Source: Sulfuricurvum sp.
GTDB lineage: Bacteria > Campylobacterota > Campylobacteria > Campylobacterales > Sulfurimonadaceae
Length of the DNA stretch: 56,368 nucleotides
Assembly (NCBI GenBank): GCA_030696285.1
Contig: JAUYSQ010000016.1
Span: forward strand, 1 to 56,368
Direction: 5' to 3'
Below the pieces are notes generated by a model. That model ran no database searches. It saw nothing but the letters and a program-made list of their open reading frames with translations, and was not told the origin of the DNA. Shown here one piece after another: positions 37,142-50,508 of this stretch. A program made the translations under genes and the position numbers. Numbering within the stretch: the first letter of the stretch is position 1; each line of letters begins with the position of its first letter.

Positions 37142-37894
37142 TTATTCCTTAGCTGTCAATATAATCTCAAATATTGCTTCATTACCGTTAGGATAGGAAG
37201 GAAACGCTACTTGAGTTAGTCTTTCTTTTAACCAATCCACTTCCGCATTAAACACACTGCTTCGTGAATAACTTATCACACGAAAAGAGGCAAGTTTTCC
37301 ATCCGTATTCAAGACAATACGAACACGTGCAGTAAACCCCTCTGTTCCTGATGCTGGATGAAAATGGGTGTAAATAATCCCTTGAATTTTAGCGTTATAT
37401 TCGTTTACTACAGGACCGCTCGATTCCGCAGCCGCAACAACTTTTACTCCTGCCTTCGCCAAATCAAGCGTTTTAGCCTTTTCAAAAAGCTTGGAATCAC
37501 GCTTGGAGGTGAGGACTTTCTCTTCCAATGCATTCAGTTCAGAGAGCTGCTTCTTATCCTCTTTCGTTTTTTGAGGAGAGTTATTGGTTTTAACCGTCGA
37601 AAACAGATCGGATATGGCTACCTCTTCAACTTTTGGCTCAGTTTTTTGCGGTATTATTTTCTCTACCGCCGACTTAGAATCAGGTTGAGGCATCAAAGGT
37701 TCACGGATAGATTCCTGCGCGTTTGAGAGGGAGGGGACAAGCGAAATAGAGATAACATCGCTTTTGTTCAATGCAAAAGCATTTGGCTTCTGTGCGACAA
37801 GGAATTGCCATCCAATAACCGCTAAAATCAAAGCGAACAAAGAAAATGAGAGGAGACCGCTTACAATAAAAAAACGGTTAGTGTCTAAATGCAT
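37142..37894 (-). CDS. tolA: TolA/TonB C-terminal domain protein
   Basis: 250 aa; N-terminal TM, charged middle, C-terminal domain GFTARVRIVLNTDGKLASFRVI. Confidence 0.8.
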   Translation of the reverse strand: MHLDTNRFFIVSGLLSFSLFALILAVIGWQFLVAQKPNAFALNKSDVISISLVPSLSNAQESIREPLMPQPDSKSAVEKIIPQKTEPKVEEVAISDLFSTVKTNNSPQKTKEDKKQLSELNALEEKVLTSKRDSKLFEKAKTLDLAKAGVKVVAAAESSGPVVNEYNAKIQGIIYTHFHPASGTEGFTARVRIVLNTDGKLASFRVISYSRSSVFNAEVDWLKERLTQVAFPSYPNGNEAIFEIILTAKE

Positions 37895-37931
37895 AGTAAA
37901 AAATACCGATCAGATGTTTTTTAACATGGAT

Positions 37932-38321
37932 TTAACTGCTTGTAGCAAGTGAAATATTCGTTAAACCTGCTCTCTTGACACTGCTCATAATACCCATTAC
38001 GTCACCATAGTCAAGCGTATGGTCGGCACTGATTCGCACGACACTATCAGGAGGAAATTGATTCGAAAAAAGCAAAAAGTTATCATTAAACGTCGCCAGT
38101 TCAAACGGTTCTTTATTGACCGTGATCTGCTTTGAGGCTGTAATAACGATTTCGATCTCTTTTTTCTCTTTTACTTCCGTTTGTGCTGAACCTTTTGGAA
38201 GATTAATCAGCTCTTCGTAAACAATATTCGGAGAGATAACCATTAAAATAGCGAGCAAAACCAGCATTACGTCCACAAGTGGGGTAATGTTCAGTTCTGG
38301 CTTCTCATCCCAATCAAACAT
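37932..38321 (-). CDS. tolR: ExbD/TolR family protein
   Basis: 129 aa; PELNITPLVDVMLVLLAILMVISP. Confidence 0.93.
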   Translation of the reverse strand: MFDWDEKPELNITPLVDVMLVLLAILMVISPNIVYEELINLPKGSAQTEVKEKKEIEIVITASKQITVNKEPFELATFNDNFLLFSNQFPPDSVVRISADHTLDYGDVMGIMSSVKRAGLTNISLATSS

Positions 38322-38323
38322 AC

Positions 38324-38890
38324 TTATTCAGCTTTCGATAGCAAGGAATCGCTTTGCATTCGGATAAGACCAACAAGCTCAAAAGATTGGCGTTTAAGAA
38401 TTTGATGATAAGTGTACGCAAAAATAGCCACAAATATCCCCGATGCCGTTGCAACAAGGGCATCGGAAACTCCTGATGCGATAATACTCATCGTACCATT
38501 AGACCCACCGATATGTTTAAACGTATCCAATATCGAAATGACCGTTCCAAATAATCCAATAAACGGGGTAGTAGACGCAACAACTGAAAGAACCGTTAAT
38601 CCTTTGGTCGCATCTTTAGTACACGCATAATGGGCTAAATCAAAAAGTGCTTTTGACAAAGGATTGCCATTTTTGACAAAAGGGGATAAAAAAGAGTTAG
38701 TATTGATACGTGCAGCACCCATTAAAAGTGATTCTAAAGAGTCGTTTTCAATGTTAATCCACTGATTAAGAGAGAACCAACGATAGAAAAAAATCCAATT
38801 GATTACAATAAAATAAAGGGAGAGAACCAGTAACACACCAAGTGTTACCGGATGACTTTTTACTATAAAATCAGAAAAAAGCTCAAACAT
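38324..38890 (-). CDS. tolQ: MotA/TolQ/ExbB proton channel
   Basis: 188 aa; TPFIGLFGTVISILDTFK, SDALVATASGIFVAIFAY. Confidence 0.93.
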   Translation of the reverse strand: MFELFSDFIVKSHPVTLGVLLVLSLYFIVINWIFFYRWFSLNQWINIENDSLESLLMGAARINTNSFLSPFVKNGNPLSKALFDLAHYACTKDATKGLTVLSVVASTTPFIGLFGTVISILDTFKHIGGSNGTMSIIASGVSDALVATASGIFVAIFAYTYHQILKRQSFELVGLIRMQSDSLLSKAE

Positions 38891-38895
38891 GAGCG

Positions 38896-39291
38896 TTAGA
38901 AAAGATGAGAATGTGCGGCAGACTCAATACGAGCTGAAACAGAAGCAATCAGTGCTGATGAATCTGCAACACTGTCAATCAGTGCCTTAGCTTCATCAAG
39001 TGCTTTTGCCATCTCACCTTCGCTGTCACCACGAATAGCAACAGCACCATCTACAAGAACCGTTACTACATTGTTAGCAATTTGAACCACACCCCAGTTT
39101 ACAACGATGGATTCTTTTTGACCATTCTCTTGAATAATATCAATAACACCTGCTTTAAGAAGTGTTGTCAATGCTACGTGCTGAGAAAGAACACCAAATT
39201 CTCCCTCTTCTCCTGGAACCGTTACGCTTTGAACGGGACCATTAAAGATAGAGCCATTTGGGGTTAGCACTTCTAAATTTAGAGTATGCAT
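38896..39291 (-). CDS. atpC: F0F1 ATP synthase subunit epsilon
   Basis: 131 aa; VTVPGEEGEFGVLSQHV; atp operon context. Confidence 0.95.
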   Translation of the reverse strand: MHTLNLEVLTPNGSIFNGPVQSVTVPGEEGEFGVLSQHVALTTLLKAGVIDIIQENGQKESIVVNWGVVQIANNVVTVLVDGAVAIRGDSEGEMAKALDEAKALIDSVADSSALIASVSARIESAAHSHLF

Positions 39292-39311
39292 ATCATTCCT
39301 TTAAAAAGCAA

Positions 39312-41614
<2,303 letters not shown>

Positions 41615-41622
41615 AAAGATCC

Positions 41623-43140
41623 TTATGCTTGAACGAAAGTTGTTTTGAACTCTTCGATCGCTTTTTTCATCATTCCCATCGTTTCGTCATCAATTTTAGA
41701 TGTTGAACGGATATTTTCAAGAATTTGTGGATAACTTGCATCGATGAATGGATAAAGATCCGCTTCAAATTTAACAACAGCGGATGCTGGAAGGCTATCA
41801 AGATATCCCTCGTTACCTGCAAAAATGATTAATGCTTGCTTTTCAGCAGGAATTGGAGAATACGGAGGCTGCTTTAACACTTCCACCATACGTTGACCAC
41901 GTTCAAGCTGTTTACGGCTTACTTCATCCAAATCAGACGCAAACTGTGCAAACGCTTGAAGCTCACGGTATTGTGCCAAATCAAGACGCAATGTTCCTGC
42001 TACTTGCTTAGTAGCTTTGATTTGCGCAGCACCACCAACACGTGATACAGAGAGACCGACGTTAATTGCCGGACGGATACCTGCATTGAACAAGTCAGTT
42101 TCCAAGAAAATCTGACCATCTGTGATCGAAATAACGTTGGTAGGGATATACGCCGCAACGTCACCCGCTTGGGTTTCAATAATTGGAAGAGCGGTCAATG
42201 AACCTGCGCCCAACTCATCATTGAGTTTTGCTGCACGCTCTAAAAGACGTGAGTGGATATAGAAAACATCCCCTGGATACGCTTCACGGCCCGGAGGGCG
42301 ACGAAGGATCAAAGACATTTCACGATACGCAACCGCGTGCTTAGAGAGATCATCATAAACGATCAAACCGTGGCGAGCTGAATCACGGAAAAATTCACCC
42401 ATCGTTACACCGGTATACGGTGCAAGGAATTGTAATGCTGCAGCTTCAGAAGCCGATGCAGAAACGATAATCGTATACTCCATCGCGCCAGCTTCTTCAA
42501 GACGACGAATAACTTGAGCTACAGTCGATTGTTTTTGACCAATTGCAACATAGATACAAACAACGCCGTTGCCTTTTTGGTTCATAATAGCGTCAAGGGC
42601 AACCGTAGTTTTACCTGTTTGACGGTCACCAATAATCAACTCACGTTGACCACGTCCGATCGGAACAAGACAATCGATTGATTTGATACCTGTTGCCATT
42701 GGCTCATGTACTGATTTACGAGCCATGATCCCTGGAGCTTTTTCTTCGATAAAACGACTTTCAGTCGTTTCGATTGGCCCTTTTCCATCAATAGGCTCAC
42801 CAAGAGCATTGACAACACGCCCAAGAAGCGCATCACCAACAGGTACTTTCAATAAACGTCCAAGACGCTTAACGCTCATACCCTCACGAAGTGCTTTGGC
42901 GTTGCCTAGAACAACGATACCAACACTGCTCTCTTCGAGATTCATAACAAGACCTTCAGTCCCGTCTTCGAATTCAACCATTTCACCGGCCATAATATTA
43001 TTCAAGCCGTATACTTGGGCAATGCCATCTCCATATGAGACGATTTTACCGGTTTCATTAATATCTACGTTCAGTTCGAAATTCTCAATTCGTTCTTTTA
43101 TGATTGAACTGATTTCATCTGCTTGTATTTTTGCTACCAC
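41623..43140 (-). CDS. atpA: F0F1 ATP synthase subunit alpha
   Basis: 505 aa; [43 protein letters not shown]. Confidence 0.97.
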   Translation of the reverse strand: MVAKIQADEISSIIKERIENFELNVDINETGKIVSYGDGIAQVYGLNNIMAGEMVEFEDGTEGLVMNLEESSVGIVVLGNAKALREGMSVKRLGRLLKVPVGDALLGRVVNALGEPIDGKGPIETTESRFIEEKAPGIMARKSVHEPMATGIKSIDCLVPIGRGQRELIIGDRQTGKTTVALDAIMNQKGNGVVCIYVAIGQKQSTVAQVIRRLEEAGAMEYTIIVSASASEAAALQFLAPYTGVTMGEFFRDSARHGLIVYDDLSKHAVAYREMSLILRRPPGREAYPGDVFYIHSRLLERAAKLNDELGAGSLTALPIIETQAGDVAAYIPTNVISITDGQIFLETDLFNAGIRPAINVGLSVSRVGGAAQIKATKQVAGTLRLDLAQYRELQAFAQFASDLDEVSRKQLERGQRMVEVLKQPPYSPIPAEKQALIIFAGNEGYLDSLPASAVVKFEADLYPFIDASYPQILENIRSTSKIDDETMGMMKKAIEEFKTTFVQA

Positions 43141-43161
43141 TAGTTTCTCCTTTCGCGGGGG

Positions 43162-43698
43162 TTAAATTGCTTTTAAAATGTGCTCAGTAATTTGAGCATT
43201 AAGGCGGCTTTTTGAAAAATCGATCTCAATATTGAGACCCTCTACCGCGACACGTACACCATCACAATCTGAAGGGACAAATTCTAATGAGATACTAGCT
43301 CCCATTTTATTTCCCAAATCGTGAGCTATCGCATCGACAGAACTTTGATCCAATGCTGAAACCGCATAAATACGGCCATTATAAACACGTTTCGTCGATC
43401 CAATTTCTCTTTTCAACTCTTTTGCAACTGCAGGGATTAAAGACAAACGTCCATTTTCACCTAAAAGTTTAATCAGATTATTGATTTCCAAACTGTTTAC
43501 CGTTTTCACCATGTCAAGAATCAAAGATGTTTTTGCAGCAACAGGAATATCATTGCTGTTCATAATTTGAAGAAATTTTGGGTCATTAAAAGCCGTCGCC
43601 AAAACATTAAAAATCTCAGCTGAGTTATCCAATGATTCTGTATCCAAAACGGATACCAGCGATTGAACGTAGCGTTTAGCAATCATCTCTTGCTTCAT
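43162..43698 (-). CDS. atpH: F0F1 ATP synthase subunit delta
   Basis: 178 aa; position between atpF and atpA, delta/OSCP pattern. Confidence 0.93.
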   Translation of the reverse strand: MKQEMIAKRYVQSLVSVLDTESLDNSAEIFNVLATAFNDPKFLQIMNSNDIPVAAKTSLILDMVKTVNSLEINNLIKLLGENGRLSLIPAVAKELKREIGSTKRVYNGRIYAVSALDQSSVDAIAHDLGNKMGASISLEFVPSDCDGVRVAVEGLNIEIDFSKSRLNAQITEHILKAI

Positions 43699-43699
43699 A

Positions 43700-44215
43700 T
43701 TAAGCCACCTTCTTTTTCAAAATATCTACCATAGCATCGCTACCCATAGCCGCATCGCTCGCAGACATAACTTCGCTCATAACATCATTGACTACATTAC
43801 GTACCATTTGACGCTGTTCAAGCTCCATCAGGGCATTGTTTTGCTTTTGCATGACTTCGATATCTTGATCACATTGAGCAGTAATTTTATCACTCAAAAT
43901 TTTGCATTCTCTTTTTGTGATTTCACCAAGCTCGCTTACGAATCGGTTAGCTTCATCGATTTTCAGCTCTGCTGATTCTTTAAGACGTTTTGACTCACGA
44001 AGACGCTCTTGAACTTTTTCAAGCTCTCCTGCAATTCCTGCGCTTCTCCCACCAAAATAATTTTTAATCGGTTCTGCCAAAAGGTAATAAAGAATACCTG
44101 CAAATATAAGGAAGTTAACGGTTCTTTGAACAATATCCGTTGAACCTTCAGCTGCAGCCTCAGAACCAAAAAGATAAACACCGAGCATTAATACGGTTAT
44201 TACTATTTTACCCAT
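43700..44215 (-). CDS. atpF: F0F1 ATP synthase subunit b
   Basis: 171 aa; N-terminal signal-like plus TM, long helix; operon position. Confidence 0.92.
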   Translation of the reverse strand: MGKIVITVLMLGVYLFGSEAAAEGSTDIVQRTVNFLIFAGILYYLLAEPIKNYFGGRSAGIAGELEKVQERLRESKRLKESAELKIDEANRFVSELGEITKRECKILSDKITAQCDQDIEVMQKQNNALMELEQRQMVRNVVNDVMSEVMSASDAAMGSDAMVDILKKKVA

Positions 44216-44224
44216 ATACTCTCC

Positions 44225-44647
44225 TTAAATCTGATTGAGTTTCGCAGAAACTGCTGCTTGAAAACTAGGAACCTCTATACGTAGGACACCACTTAAACGT
44301 GAACGCTCTTCTAACATTGCCTCTTCGAACTGTGCATACTCTCGCGCCAGTTCAGCACGCTTTGCCTCAAGCTTGCTGTTTGCCGCGCTCTTGGCCTCAG
44401 CAACAACTTTTTCTCTCATTGCATGCGCCTGTAGTTTGCCGTCATTAATAATCTTTTCAGCGGTTGCGTGAAATGCAGCAATCTCGGCATCGTTGTTTCC
44501 AACTTGTTCAAGATCTTTTTTAATATCCGCATCCCGTTTTTCCATGTAAGTGAAAAGAGGTTTGTAAAGCAAACTATTCAGAGCGGCAATAAGGACAAGG
44601 AAGACAATCAGCGTGCTGACTAACAGCATCGGACTTATATCTAACAT
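44225..44647 (-). CDS. atpF': F0F1 ATP synthase subunit b'
   Basis: 140 aa; LNSLLYKPLFTYMEKRDADI; operon position. Confidence 0.92.
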   Translation of the reverse strand: MLDISPMLLVSTLIVFLVLIAALNSLLYKPLFTYMEKRDADIKKDLEQVGNNDAEIAAFHATAEKIINDGKLQAHAMREKVVAEAKSAANSKLEAKRAELAREYAQFEEAMLEERSRLSGVLRIEVPSFQAAVSAKLNQI

Positions 44648-44657
44648 ACCACCTCCT

Positions 44658-44675
44658 AAAAGTTGCGAGATTATA
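44658..44675 (-). promoter_or_regulatory. -10 region and shared downstream box for atp operon
   Basis: Minus strand TATAATCTCGCAACTTTT upstream of atpF'; same box precedes rplU. Confidence 0.5.
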
Positions 44676-44712
44676 CAACTCTTAAATTGAAGGGACAGTT
44701 AAACGAAGTGTT

Positions 44713-45561
44713 TTATGAGGAAAGAGTGGCTAAAAATGTACCAATTTGTCCATTGCTTTCAAAATCGATGGTTAATTTCGATCCTTTTTTAGATGATTTT
44801 AAACCCATTTGCTCTAAAAGTGATTGCAATTGTTTAAAATCAAGCTCAGGAAATTTGCCAATTTGCGGAGCGAGAATAGAATCATGGCTCTTAATTTTTT
44901 TCACCATTTGCTCTACATCGCGGACGCTTAATTTTTGCCCGATGATGGAATCGATAATAAGAGATTGTTCACTTGGCTCCAAACCAATAATTACTTTGGC
45001 ATGTCCTGCACTTATTTTTCCGTCAATAAGTGCTTTTTTACCTTTTTCATTCAACTGCAATAAACGAAGCGTATTCGTAATTTGTGCACGGCTTTTATGA
45101 ACGGTTTGGGATAACTGATCGTGCGTTAGTTCATGAATCTCAATGAGCTCTTGATACGCTTGTGCCAAATCAATCGCATTAAGCTCATCTCGCTGAATAT
45201 TTTCAATCAGCGCATGCTCACGCATCTGCTCATCACTCACCGAAACAATAATTGCTTTAATGGTTTTTAATTTTGCGAGTTTACTCGCACGTAAACGTCG
45301 CTCACCTGCGATGAGGATATACCCGTCAATGTCTTCTTTGACCACAATCGGCTGTAAAAGTCCGTGTGTTTTAATCGATTCGGCAAGTTCAGCCAACGAT
45401 TCCGGATCAAAATGTTTTCGAGGCTGATAAGGATTAGGGCGAACTTTTGAAACTGCAATCTCTTCTATCCCATTTTTTTTAGGGAGTTCATTGTCGTATG
45501 CCTCTTCGATTTCACTGAGCAACGCCCCTAAACCGCGCCCTAATGCGGATGCTTTTGCCAT
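44713..45561 (-). CDS. parB: Chromosome partitioning protein ParB
   Basis: 282 aa; GLGALLSEIE, VRPNPYQPRKHFD, IAGERRLRASKLA, ALIENIQRDELN. Confidence 0.95.
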   Translation of the reverse strand: MAKASALGRGLGALLSEIEEAYDNELPKKNGIEEIAVSKVRPNPYQPRKHFDPESLAELAESIKTHGLLQPIVVKEDIDGYILIAGERRLRASKLAKLKTIKAIIVSVSDEQMREHALIENIQRDELNAIDLAQAYQELIEIHELTHDQLSQTVHKSRAQITNTLRLLQLNEKGKKALIDGKISAGHAKVIIGLEPSEQSLIIDSIIGQKLSVRDVEQMVKKIKSHDSILAPQIGKFPELDFKQLQSLLEQMGLKSSKKGSKLTIDFESNGQIGTFLATLSS

Positions 45562-45570
45562 AGATTCTCC

Positions 45571-46353
45571 TTATGCGATAATAGCGTTAGCTAAATCTTG
45601 ATACGCTAGAGAGCCGCTTGATTTTACATCGTATAAAATAGCAGGCTTACCAAAACTTGGAGACTCTGCCAATTTTACATTACGAGGAATAACAATAAAA
45701 TCGTCCTCACCCAATTTAAAGAGTTTACTTTGAAAATGTTGGCGTAAATCGGCAAATACTTGACGAGAGAGATTATTCTGTGAACTGTACATCGTTGGTA
45801 AAAAACCTTTGATCGTGAGCTTTGGATTAATCGTTTTTCGGACTAATTTCACGGTATTAAGCAACTGGGCTAACCCCTCCAGCGCAAAAAACTCACACTG
45901 AATGGGGATAATCACCGAATTGGACGCGGAAAGGGCATTGATAGTCATCGGTCCAAGGGCAGGAGGTGAATCAATAATGATATAGTCATACTCATCTTTC
46001 ACCTGTGCGATTGCCCGTTTAAGAATCAACTCGCGCCCTTTTGAGTTTTCAGCATCATAATACTCTTTTTCAATCCCAACCAAACCAATATTTGAAGGGG
46101 CAATAAAAAGTTTCGGAAGCGCTGTTTTTAAAATGATTTCACGCAATTTTTTTGCCCCGATAAGGACATGATAAATGTTGAATTCATAATTATTACGATG
46201 ATACCCCAACGAGGTCGTCGCATTGGCCTGCGGATCGGCATCGATCAACAGTACTCTTTTTTCGGCAACCGCCAAGGATGCGGCTAAGTTAACAGCGGTT
46301 GTTGTTTTACCAACACCCCCTTTTTGGTTTGCAATAACAATTACTTCGCTCAT
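45571..46353 (-). CDS. parA: Chromosome partitioning ATPase ParA/Soj
   Basis: 260 aa; [37 protein letters not shown]. Confidence 0.96.
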   Translation of the reverse strand: MSEVIVIANQKGGVGKTTTAVNLAASLAVAEKRVLLIDADPQANATTSLGYHRNNYEFNIYHVLIGAKKLREIILKTALPKLFIAPSNIGLVGIEKEYYDAENSKGRELILKRAIAQVKDEYDYIIIDSPPALGPMTINALSASNSVIIPIQCEFFALEGLAQLLNTVKLVRKTINPKLTIKGFLPTMYSSQNNLSRQVFADLRQHFQSKLFKLGEDDFIVIPRNVKLAESPSFGKPAILYDVKSSGSLAYQDLANAIIA

Positions 46354-46985
46354 CGTAAACTATACATCCTTTGTCCATTGCATTCAAGGGAACCGTCTTC
46401 ACATAAAACGGCATCTTTCAATTCAATTATTGTATTCTTAGAGTGGGTTGAAAAGGCTTTGCTTCGTTCAAATTCTAACGCGAACTTACTAAAAATCTGC
46501 TTCCATGATGGAAATGTTTTCAGCTTCTCGATATAAGCATCTCTTAACTCTCTCGCCTCTATTTTTATATCCATAACAGCAAAACTTTCAGGTGAGCGTT
46601 TAAGATTTAATCCTATCCCGCACACAAGGCAATCACCGGCAAGATTCGTAATCAATCCCCCTAGCTTTTGTTCCCCCAAATAAAAATCATTCGGCCATTT
46701 AAGCCAAACATGTGAGCCCATCTCTGCCAATACCTCTTTGAGAATATAGGCAAAATAAATCGAAGAGGACTCGAGCTTCAAATCACAGGGGAGAACATCA
46801 CGTCCAATAGCAAAAGAGATGAAAAAATTTCCCTCTTCACCAATCCAATGATTTCCACGGGAACCTCTCCCTTGTGTTTGCATCGTCGTGCCAATGCAGA
46901 CAGGCGCTTTTAGCGTTTGATGCTTGAGTGCATCCAGAAGGTAGCGCTGCGTCGAATCTACTTCCTCAAGCCAATGTATTTCCAC
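46350..46985 (-). CDS. birA: Biotin-[acetyl-CoA-carboxylase] ligase
   Basis: 211 aa; [32 protein letters not shown]. Confidence 0.92.
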   Translation of the reverse strand: MEIHWLEEVDSTQRYLLDALKHQTLKAPVCIGTTMQTQGRGSRGNHWIGEEGNFFISFAIGRDVLPCDLKLESSSIYFAYILKEVLAEMGSHVWLKWPNDFYLGEQKLGGLITNLAGDCLVCGIGLNLKRSPESFAVMDIKIEARELRDAYIEKLKTFPSWKQIFSKFALEFERSKAFSTHSKNTIIELKDAVLCEDGSLECNGQRMYSLR

Positions 46986-47877
46986 ACACCAATCGCTTTC
47001 CGTTCAAATACGCTACTGCTAAAGTTTCTTGCTTGGATGGGGCTTGTAACGCAGCAATACGCAAAGATCCTTGGGCGCACTGAACCACGATACTATTGGT
47101 ATCAATAGCAATAATTTCCCCACCATTTCCAACGCTCTCCACTTCTTCAAGAGTAAGAGATTTAATCTTTAATCCTGATTCGGTAAATATGCTCGGCCAC
47201 GGCGTAAAAGCACGATAACGGTTATGGATCTCCGCAGCATCGTCAAAAGCAATCAAACCGTCTGTTTTAGAAATTTTCTTACAATGGGTAGCTTTTACAT
47301 CCTCTTGTGCCGTAGCGCTTCTACGATCCCACGTACGAATCACGTCCAATGTCAAAGTACACGCGGCAGCAGTCAGCCGTTTATACAGAGAGTCTAGCAT
47401 TTCATCGGGTGCAATCTCAAGCATTGAAATCTTGATAATGGCACCTGTATCCAACCCCTCGTCCATCCACATCGCCGTAACACCGCTTTGCTTGTCATTA
47501 TTAAGTAGGCTTTGCTGTATCGGACTGGCTCCGCGATACTGTGGTAAAATCGACGCGTGCAGATTAATACACGGAACATACTCTAAAATTGCCTTGGGTA
47601 ATATCTGTCCGTATGCTGCAACAATAATTAAATCACACTCTATTTGAAGCAACTCATTGACAACCTCTTCATCTCTCAAACGATTGGGTTGAAAAACAGG
47701 GAGTAAAAATTGTTCCGCCAGCACTTTTACGCTCGGTGGAGTAAGAACTGCTTTTCGTCCTACGGGTTTATCGGGTTGTGTATAAACCGCTACAACTTCT
47801 ACATCATTGGCATTGATAAGCGTTTGAAGAATTTCGGCAGCATAATCAGGTGTCCCCATAAAAATAAGACGGGTCAT
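46966..47877 (-). CDS. fmt: Methionyl-tRNA formyltransferase
   Basis: 303 aa; RLIFMGTPDYAAEIL, NLHASILPQYRGASPIQQSLL. Confidence 0.95.
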   Translation of the reverse strand: MTRLIFMGTPDYAAEILQTLINANDVEVVAVYTQPDKPVGRKAVLTPPSVKVLAEQFLLPVFQPNRLRDEEVVNELLQIECDLIIVAAYGQILPKAILEYVPCINLHASILPQYRGASPIQQSLLNNDKQSGVTAMWMDEGLDTGAIIKISMLEIAPDEMLDSLYKRLTAAACTLTLDVIRTWDRRSATAQEDVKATHCKKISKTDGLIAFDDAAEIHNRYRAFTPWPSIFTESGLKIKSLTLEEVESVGNGGEIIAIDTNSIVVQCAQGSLRIAALQAPSKQETLAVAYLNGKRLVCGNTLA

Positions 47878-48644
47878 TACAGTTCACCTGCTTTGAATAA
47901 ACTTCCGCCTTTATGCGTATCGTGAAGTAAAAATGATGCCGCATCACTCAAATCAAACCCGCTTGCCAAAAACATTGCACCGCCGCGCTTCAATAAAAAA
48001 TTGGCTGCTTTGAGTTTTGTTACGATACCGCCCGTTGCAAAATTATGATTTGGGGTAACTTCCATAATGAGCTCTTCATCCGTGATAAATTCAATATGTG
48101 AGCGTACACACGCATCCGTATGGGTTCTTGGATCTTTATCATAATAAGCATCAATATCGGAGAGAATAATAAGCATATCTGCTCCAAAATGGTATGCTGC
48201 ATACGCAGAGAGCTGATCGTTATCGCCTAATACTAACTCCTCCGTTGCCGTTGCATCGTTCTCGTTAATAATAGGAACAACATTGTGTGCGAGAAGTGTT
48301 TCGATAGTATCTTTGGCTTTTTGTGATTCTTCTGCGGTGTTAAAGTTGGCAGCAGTGACCAAAATCTGTGATGGGATAAGGTTATGATGTTCAAACATTT
48401 TACGGTATTTGTTCATCAATATCGGCTGACCGATGGAGGCAAGAGCTTGCTTGTTTGAGAGAACTTTTTTATCGAGTTTTAATTCCGTATACCCAGCGGC
48501 TACTGCACCGGAAGAGACAAGGATTACTTCATAGCGGGTTTTAAGCTCGGCGATAAAATCAACCAACGCCTGCATTCTGTCTTTGGCGATACGGTTTTGT
48601 TCACTTAGCACCGCACTGCCGACTTTTACCACTAACCGTTTCAT
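47877..48644 (-). CDS. proB: Glutamate 5-kinase, short form without PUA domain
   Basis: 255 aa; VVKVGSAVLSEQNRI, VSSGAVAAGY, NENDATATEELVLGDND, GTGG-like FATGGIVTKLKAA. Confidence 0.93.
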   Translation of the reverse strand: MKRLVVKVGSAVLSEQNRIAKDRMQALVDFIAELKTRYEVILVSSGAVAAGYTELKLDKKVLSNKQALASIGQPILMNKYRKMFEHHNLIPSQILVTAANFNTAEESQKAKDTIETLLAHNVVPIINENDATATEELVLGDNDQLSAYAAYHFGADMLIILSDIDAYYDKDPRTHTDACVRSHIEFITDEELIMEVTPNHNFATGGIVTKLKAANFLLKRGGAMFLASGFDLSDAASFLLHDTHKGGSLFKAGEL

Positions 48645-49735
48645 TTTCGCTCCGACACAACCATTTGATAAAGTGCGTAGGTCAACGGTTTGATGTTCAA
48701 AGCTATCGCCGAAGAGATAGGAACGATAAACGCAGGGAGCATTTTATCGTAGAATCCTGCATCAAAACTCTCTTGTTCATAAACAGGATATTCACTGCTA
48801 AATCCGAAACGGCTTTTAGTTACCGCATCCAAACCAACAAGCTTCAAAAACGAATTGCTTTTTTCAATCGCTTCTTCAGTACTCATAGCATCGGCGCGTG
48901 TCAGAGCAATGGCGTAATTACGCTCGGCAAGCAATGGTGAAAATGCTGCCAATTCTTTTTTTAGGGTTTCATACTGATATTCTAACTCATGATACGATGC
49001 TAAATCAATCATAAAAAGCAGGGTCTTCGTCCGCTCGATATGACGCAAGAATTTTAGACCCAACCCTTTGCCCTCAGATGCTCCACCAATAATTCCTGGG
49101 ATATCTGCCATAATATAGGAATCATAATCAATAGTGATTTGACCCAGCTTCGGAGTAAGTGTCGTAAACTCGTAGTTCGCTACCTCAGGACGGGCATTCG
49201 ATACCGTCGAAATCAATGTCGATTTTCCTACGTTCGGAAATCCGACCAATCCTACGTCGGCAATAAGCTTGAGATCAAGCTTGACAACCCGAACTGTTTC
49301 AGGCTCTCCCGGTTGTGCATACATCGGTTTTTGGTTCGTAGAGGATTTGAAATGGACGTTTCCAAGACCACCGCGTCCCCCTTCTAAAAAGAGATATTCT
49401 TTTCCATCTTCGAGTAAATCAAGGAGAAGTTCACCCGTCTCTACATCCGTAACCTGTGTTCCAGGAGGAACAACGACAACAAGCCGTTGACCCATTCTTC
49501 CTGACATGTTCGAACCGCTTCCCGGTTTTCCCTTCTCGGCTTTGAGGTTTTTATTTCCCTGAAAATGAGCAAGAGTATGAGTATTGTTATCCACTTTAAA
49601 ATAGACATCGCCGCCACGACCGCCATCGCCGCCGTTTGGACCGCCCTGAAGGACGTATTTCTCACGTCTGAATGCGACACACCCTGCCCCGCCTTTACCC
49701 GATGAAAGAGTTAGTTCTACACTATCAGTAAACAT
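48641..49735 (-). CDS. obgE: GTPase Obg/CgtA
   Basis: 364 aa; GKGGAGCVAFRREKYV, GFPNVGKSTLI, ADIPGIIGGASEGKGLG. Confidence 0.96.
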   Translation of the reverse strand: MFTDSVELTLSSGKGGAGCVAFRREKYVLQGGPNGGDGGRGGDVYFKVDNNTHTLAHFQGNKNLKAEKGKPGSGSNMSGRMGQRLVVVVPPGTQVTDVETGELLLDLLEDGKEYLFLEGGRGGLGNVHFKSSTNQKPMYAQPGEPETVRVVKLDLKLIADVGLVGFPNVGKSTLISTVSNARPEVANYEFTTLTPKLGQITIDYDSYIMADIPGIIGGASEGKGLGLKFLRHIERTKTLLFMIDLASYHELEYQYETLKKELAAFSPLLAERNYAIALTRADAMSTEEAIEKSNSFLKLVGLDAVTKSRFGFSSEYPVYEQESFDAGFYDKMLPAFIVPISSAIALNIKPLTYALYQMVVSERK

Positions 49736-49756
49736 TGAAATCCTTTTTAAAAACCA

Positions 49757-49773
49757 TGTCTCAAAATGAGACA
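49757..49773. other. Hairpin TGTCTCA-AAA-TGAGACA in the rpmA-obgE intergenic region
   Basis: Perfect 7-bp arms. Confidence 0.6.
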
Positions 49774-49866
49774 GAAATTATTGTCTTAAAGCTATACTTT
49801 TACTTACTGAAATTTTAGCTGAAAATACACCATTAAGAGAATAGATTACGTGGAGATAAGCTTGGA

Positions 49867-49889
49867 TATCGAGCATAAAGTGCTCGATA
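49867..49889. other. Hairpin TATCGAGCA-TAAAG-TGCTCGATA just downstream of rpmA
   Basis: Perfect 9-bp arms; no following T-run on the minus strand. Confidence 0.65.
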
Positions 49890-49899
49890 GAGTGAGAAT

Positions 49900-50157
49900 T
49901 TATGCAGCAGGTACGACTGAAACTTGTTTGCGCTTTTTGTCTTTACGTGCAAACAAAACAACACCGTCAACCAATGCATACAAGGTGTGGTCTTTACCCA
50001 TACCGATATTTTTACCTGGGTGAACTTTAGTTCCGCGTTGACGAATAATGATATTACCCGCACGTACTACTTCACCACCATATTTTTTAACACCGAGTCT
50101 ACGTCCCGCTGAATCGCGGTTATTTTGTGTACTACCCTGACCTTTTTTGTGAGCCAT
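49900..50157 (-). CDS. rpmA: 50S ribosomal protein L27
   Basis: 85 aa; [31 protein letters not shown]. Confidence 0.97.
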   Translation of the reverse strand: MAHKKGQGSTQNNRDSAGRRLGVKKYGGEVVRAGNIIIRQRGTKVHPGKNIGMGKDHTLYALVDGVVLFARKDKKRKQVSVVPAA

Positions 50158-50174
50158 GCTATTCTCCTACTGTA

Positions 50175-50483
50175 TTACGCGTTGATCGCAGTGATACGAA
50201 CACGTGTGTGATCTCTACGGAAACCACGTTTTACTTTACTGTCTTTACGACGACGTTTTTTGAAAATTACGACTTTACGGTCACGACCTTCATTGATTAC
50301 TTCAGCCATAACAACAGCACCCTCTACGAATGGAGTACCTGTGCGAAGTTCGCCGCTATTAACAGCTAAAACTTCTTTGATTTCGATGGCAGTTTTAGGA
50401 TCTAGTCCCATTTTATCGAACAAGAGGATATCGCCCACTTGAACTTTGTACTGTTTACCACCATTTTTAATGATTGCGTACAT
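50175..50483 (-). CDS. rplU: 50S ribosomal protein L21
   Basis: [20 protein letters not shown]...; start placed at third codon of the ORF-track entry. Confidence 0.96.
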   Translation of the reverse strand: MYAIIKNGGKQYKVQVGDILLFDKMGLDPKTAIEIKEVLAVNSGELRTGTPFVEGAVVMAEVINEGRDRKVVIFKKRRRKDSKVKRGFRRDHTRVRITAINA

Positions 50484-50508
50484 TAGCATTCCTTACCTAT
50501 AAGTCTAC

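Noticed and set aside
43700-44647. Recent duplication of ATP synthase b subunit
   Set aside because: b and b' pairs are the normal arrangement in Campylobacterota.
44713-46353. Plasmid-type parAB partition locus
   Set aside because: Soj/ParB beside atp and birA/fmt is ordinary chromosomal context in this group; no replication gene or parS array seen.
47877-48644. Truncated proB
   Set aside because: A 255-aa kinase-only form lacking PUA is complete and common outside enterobacteria.
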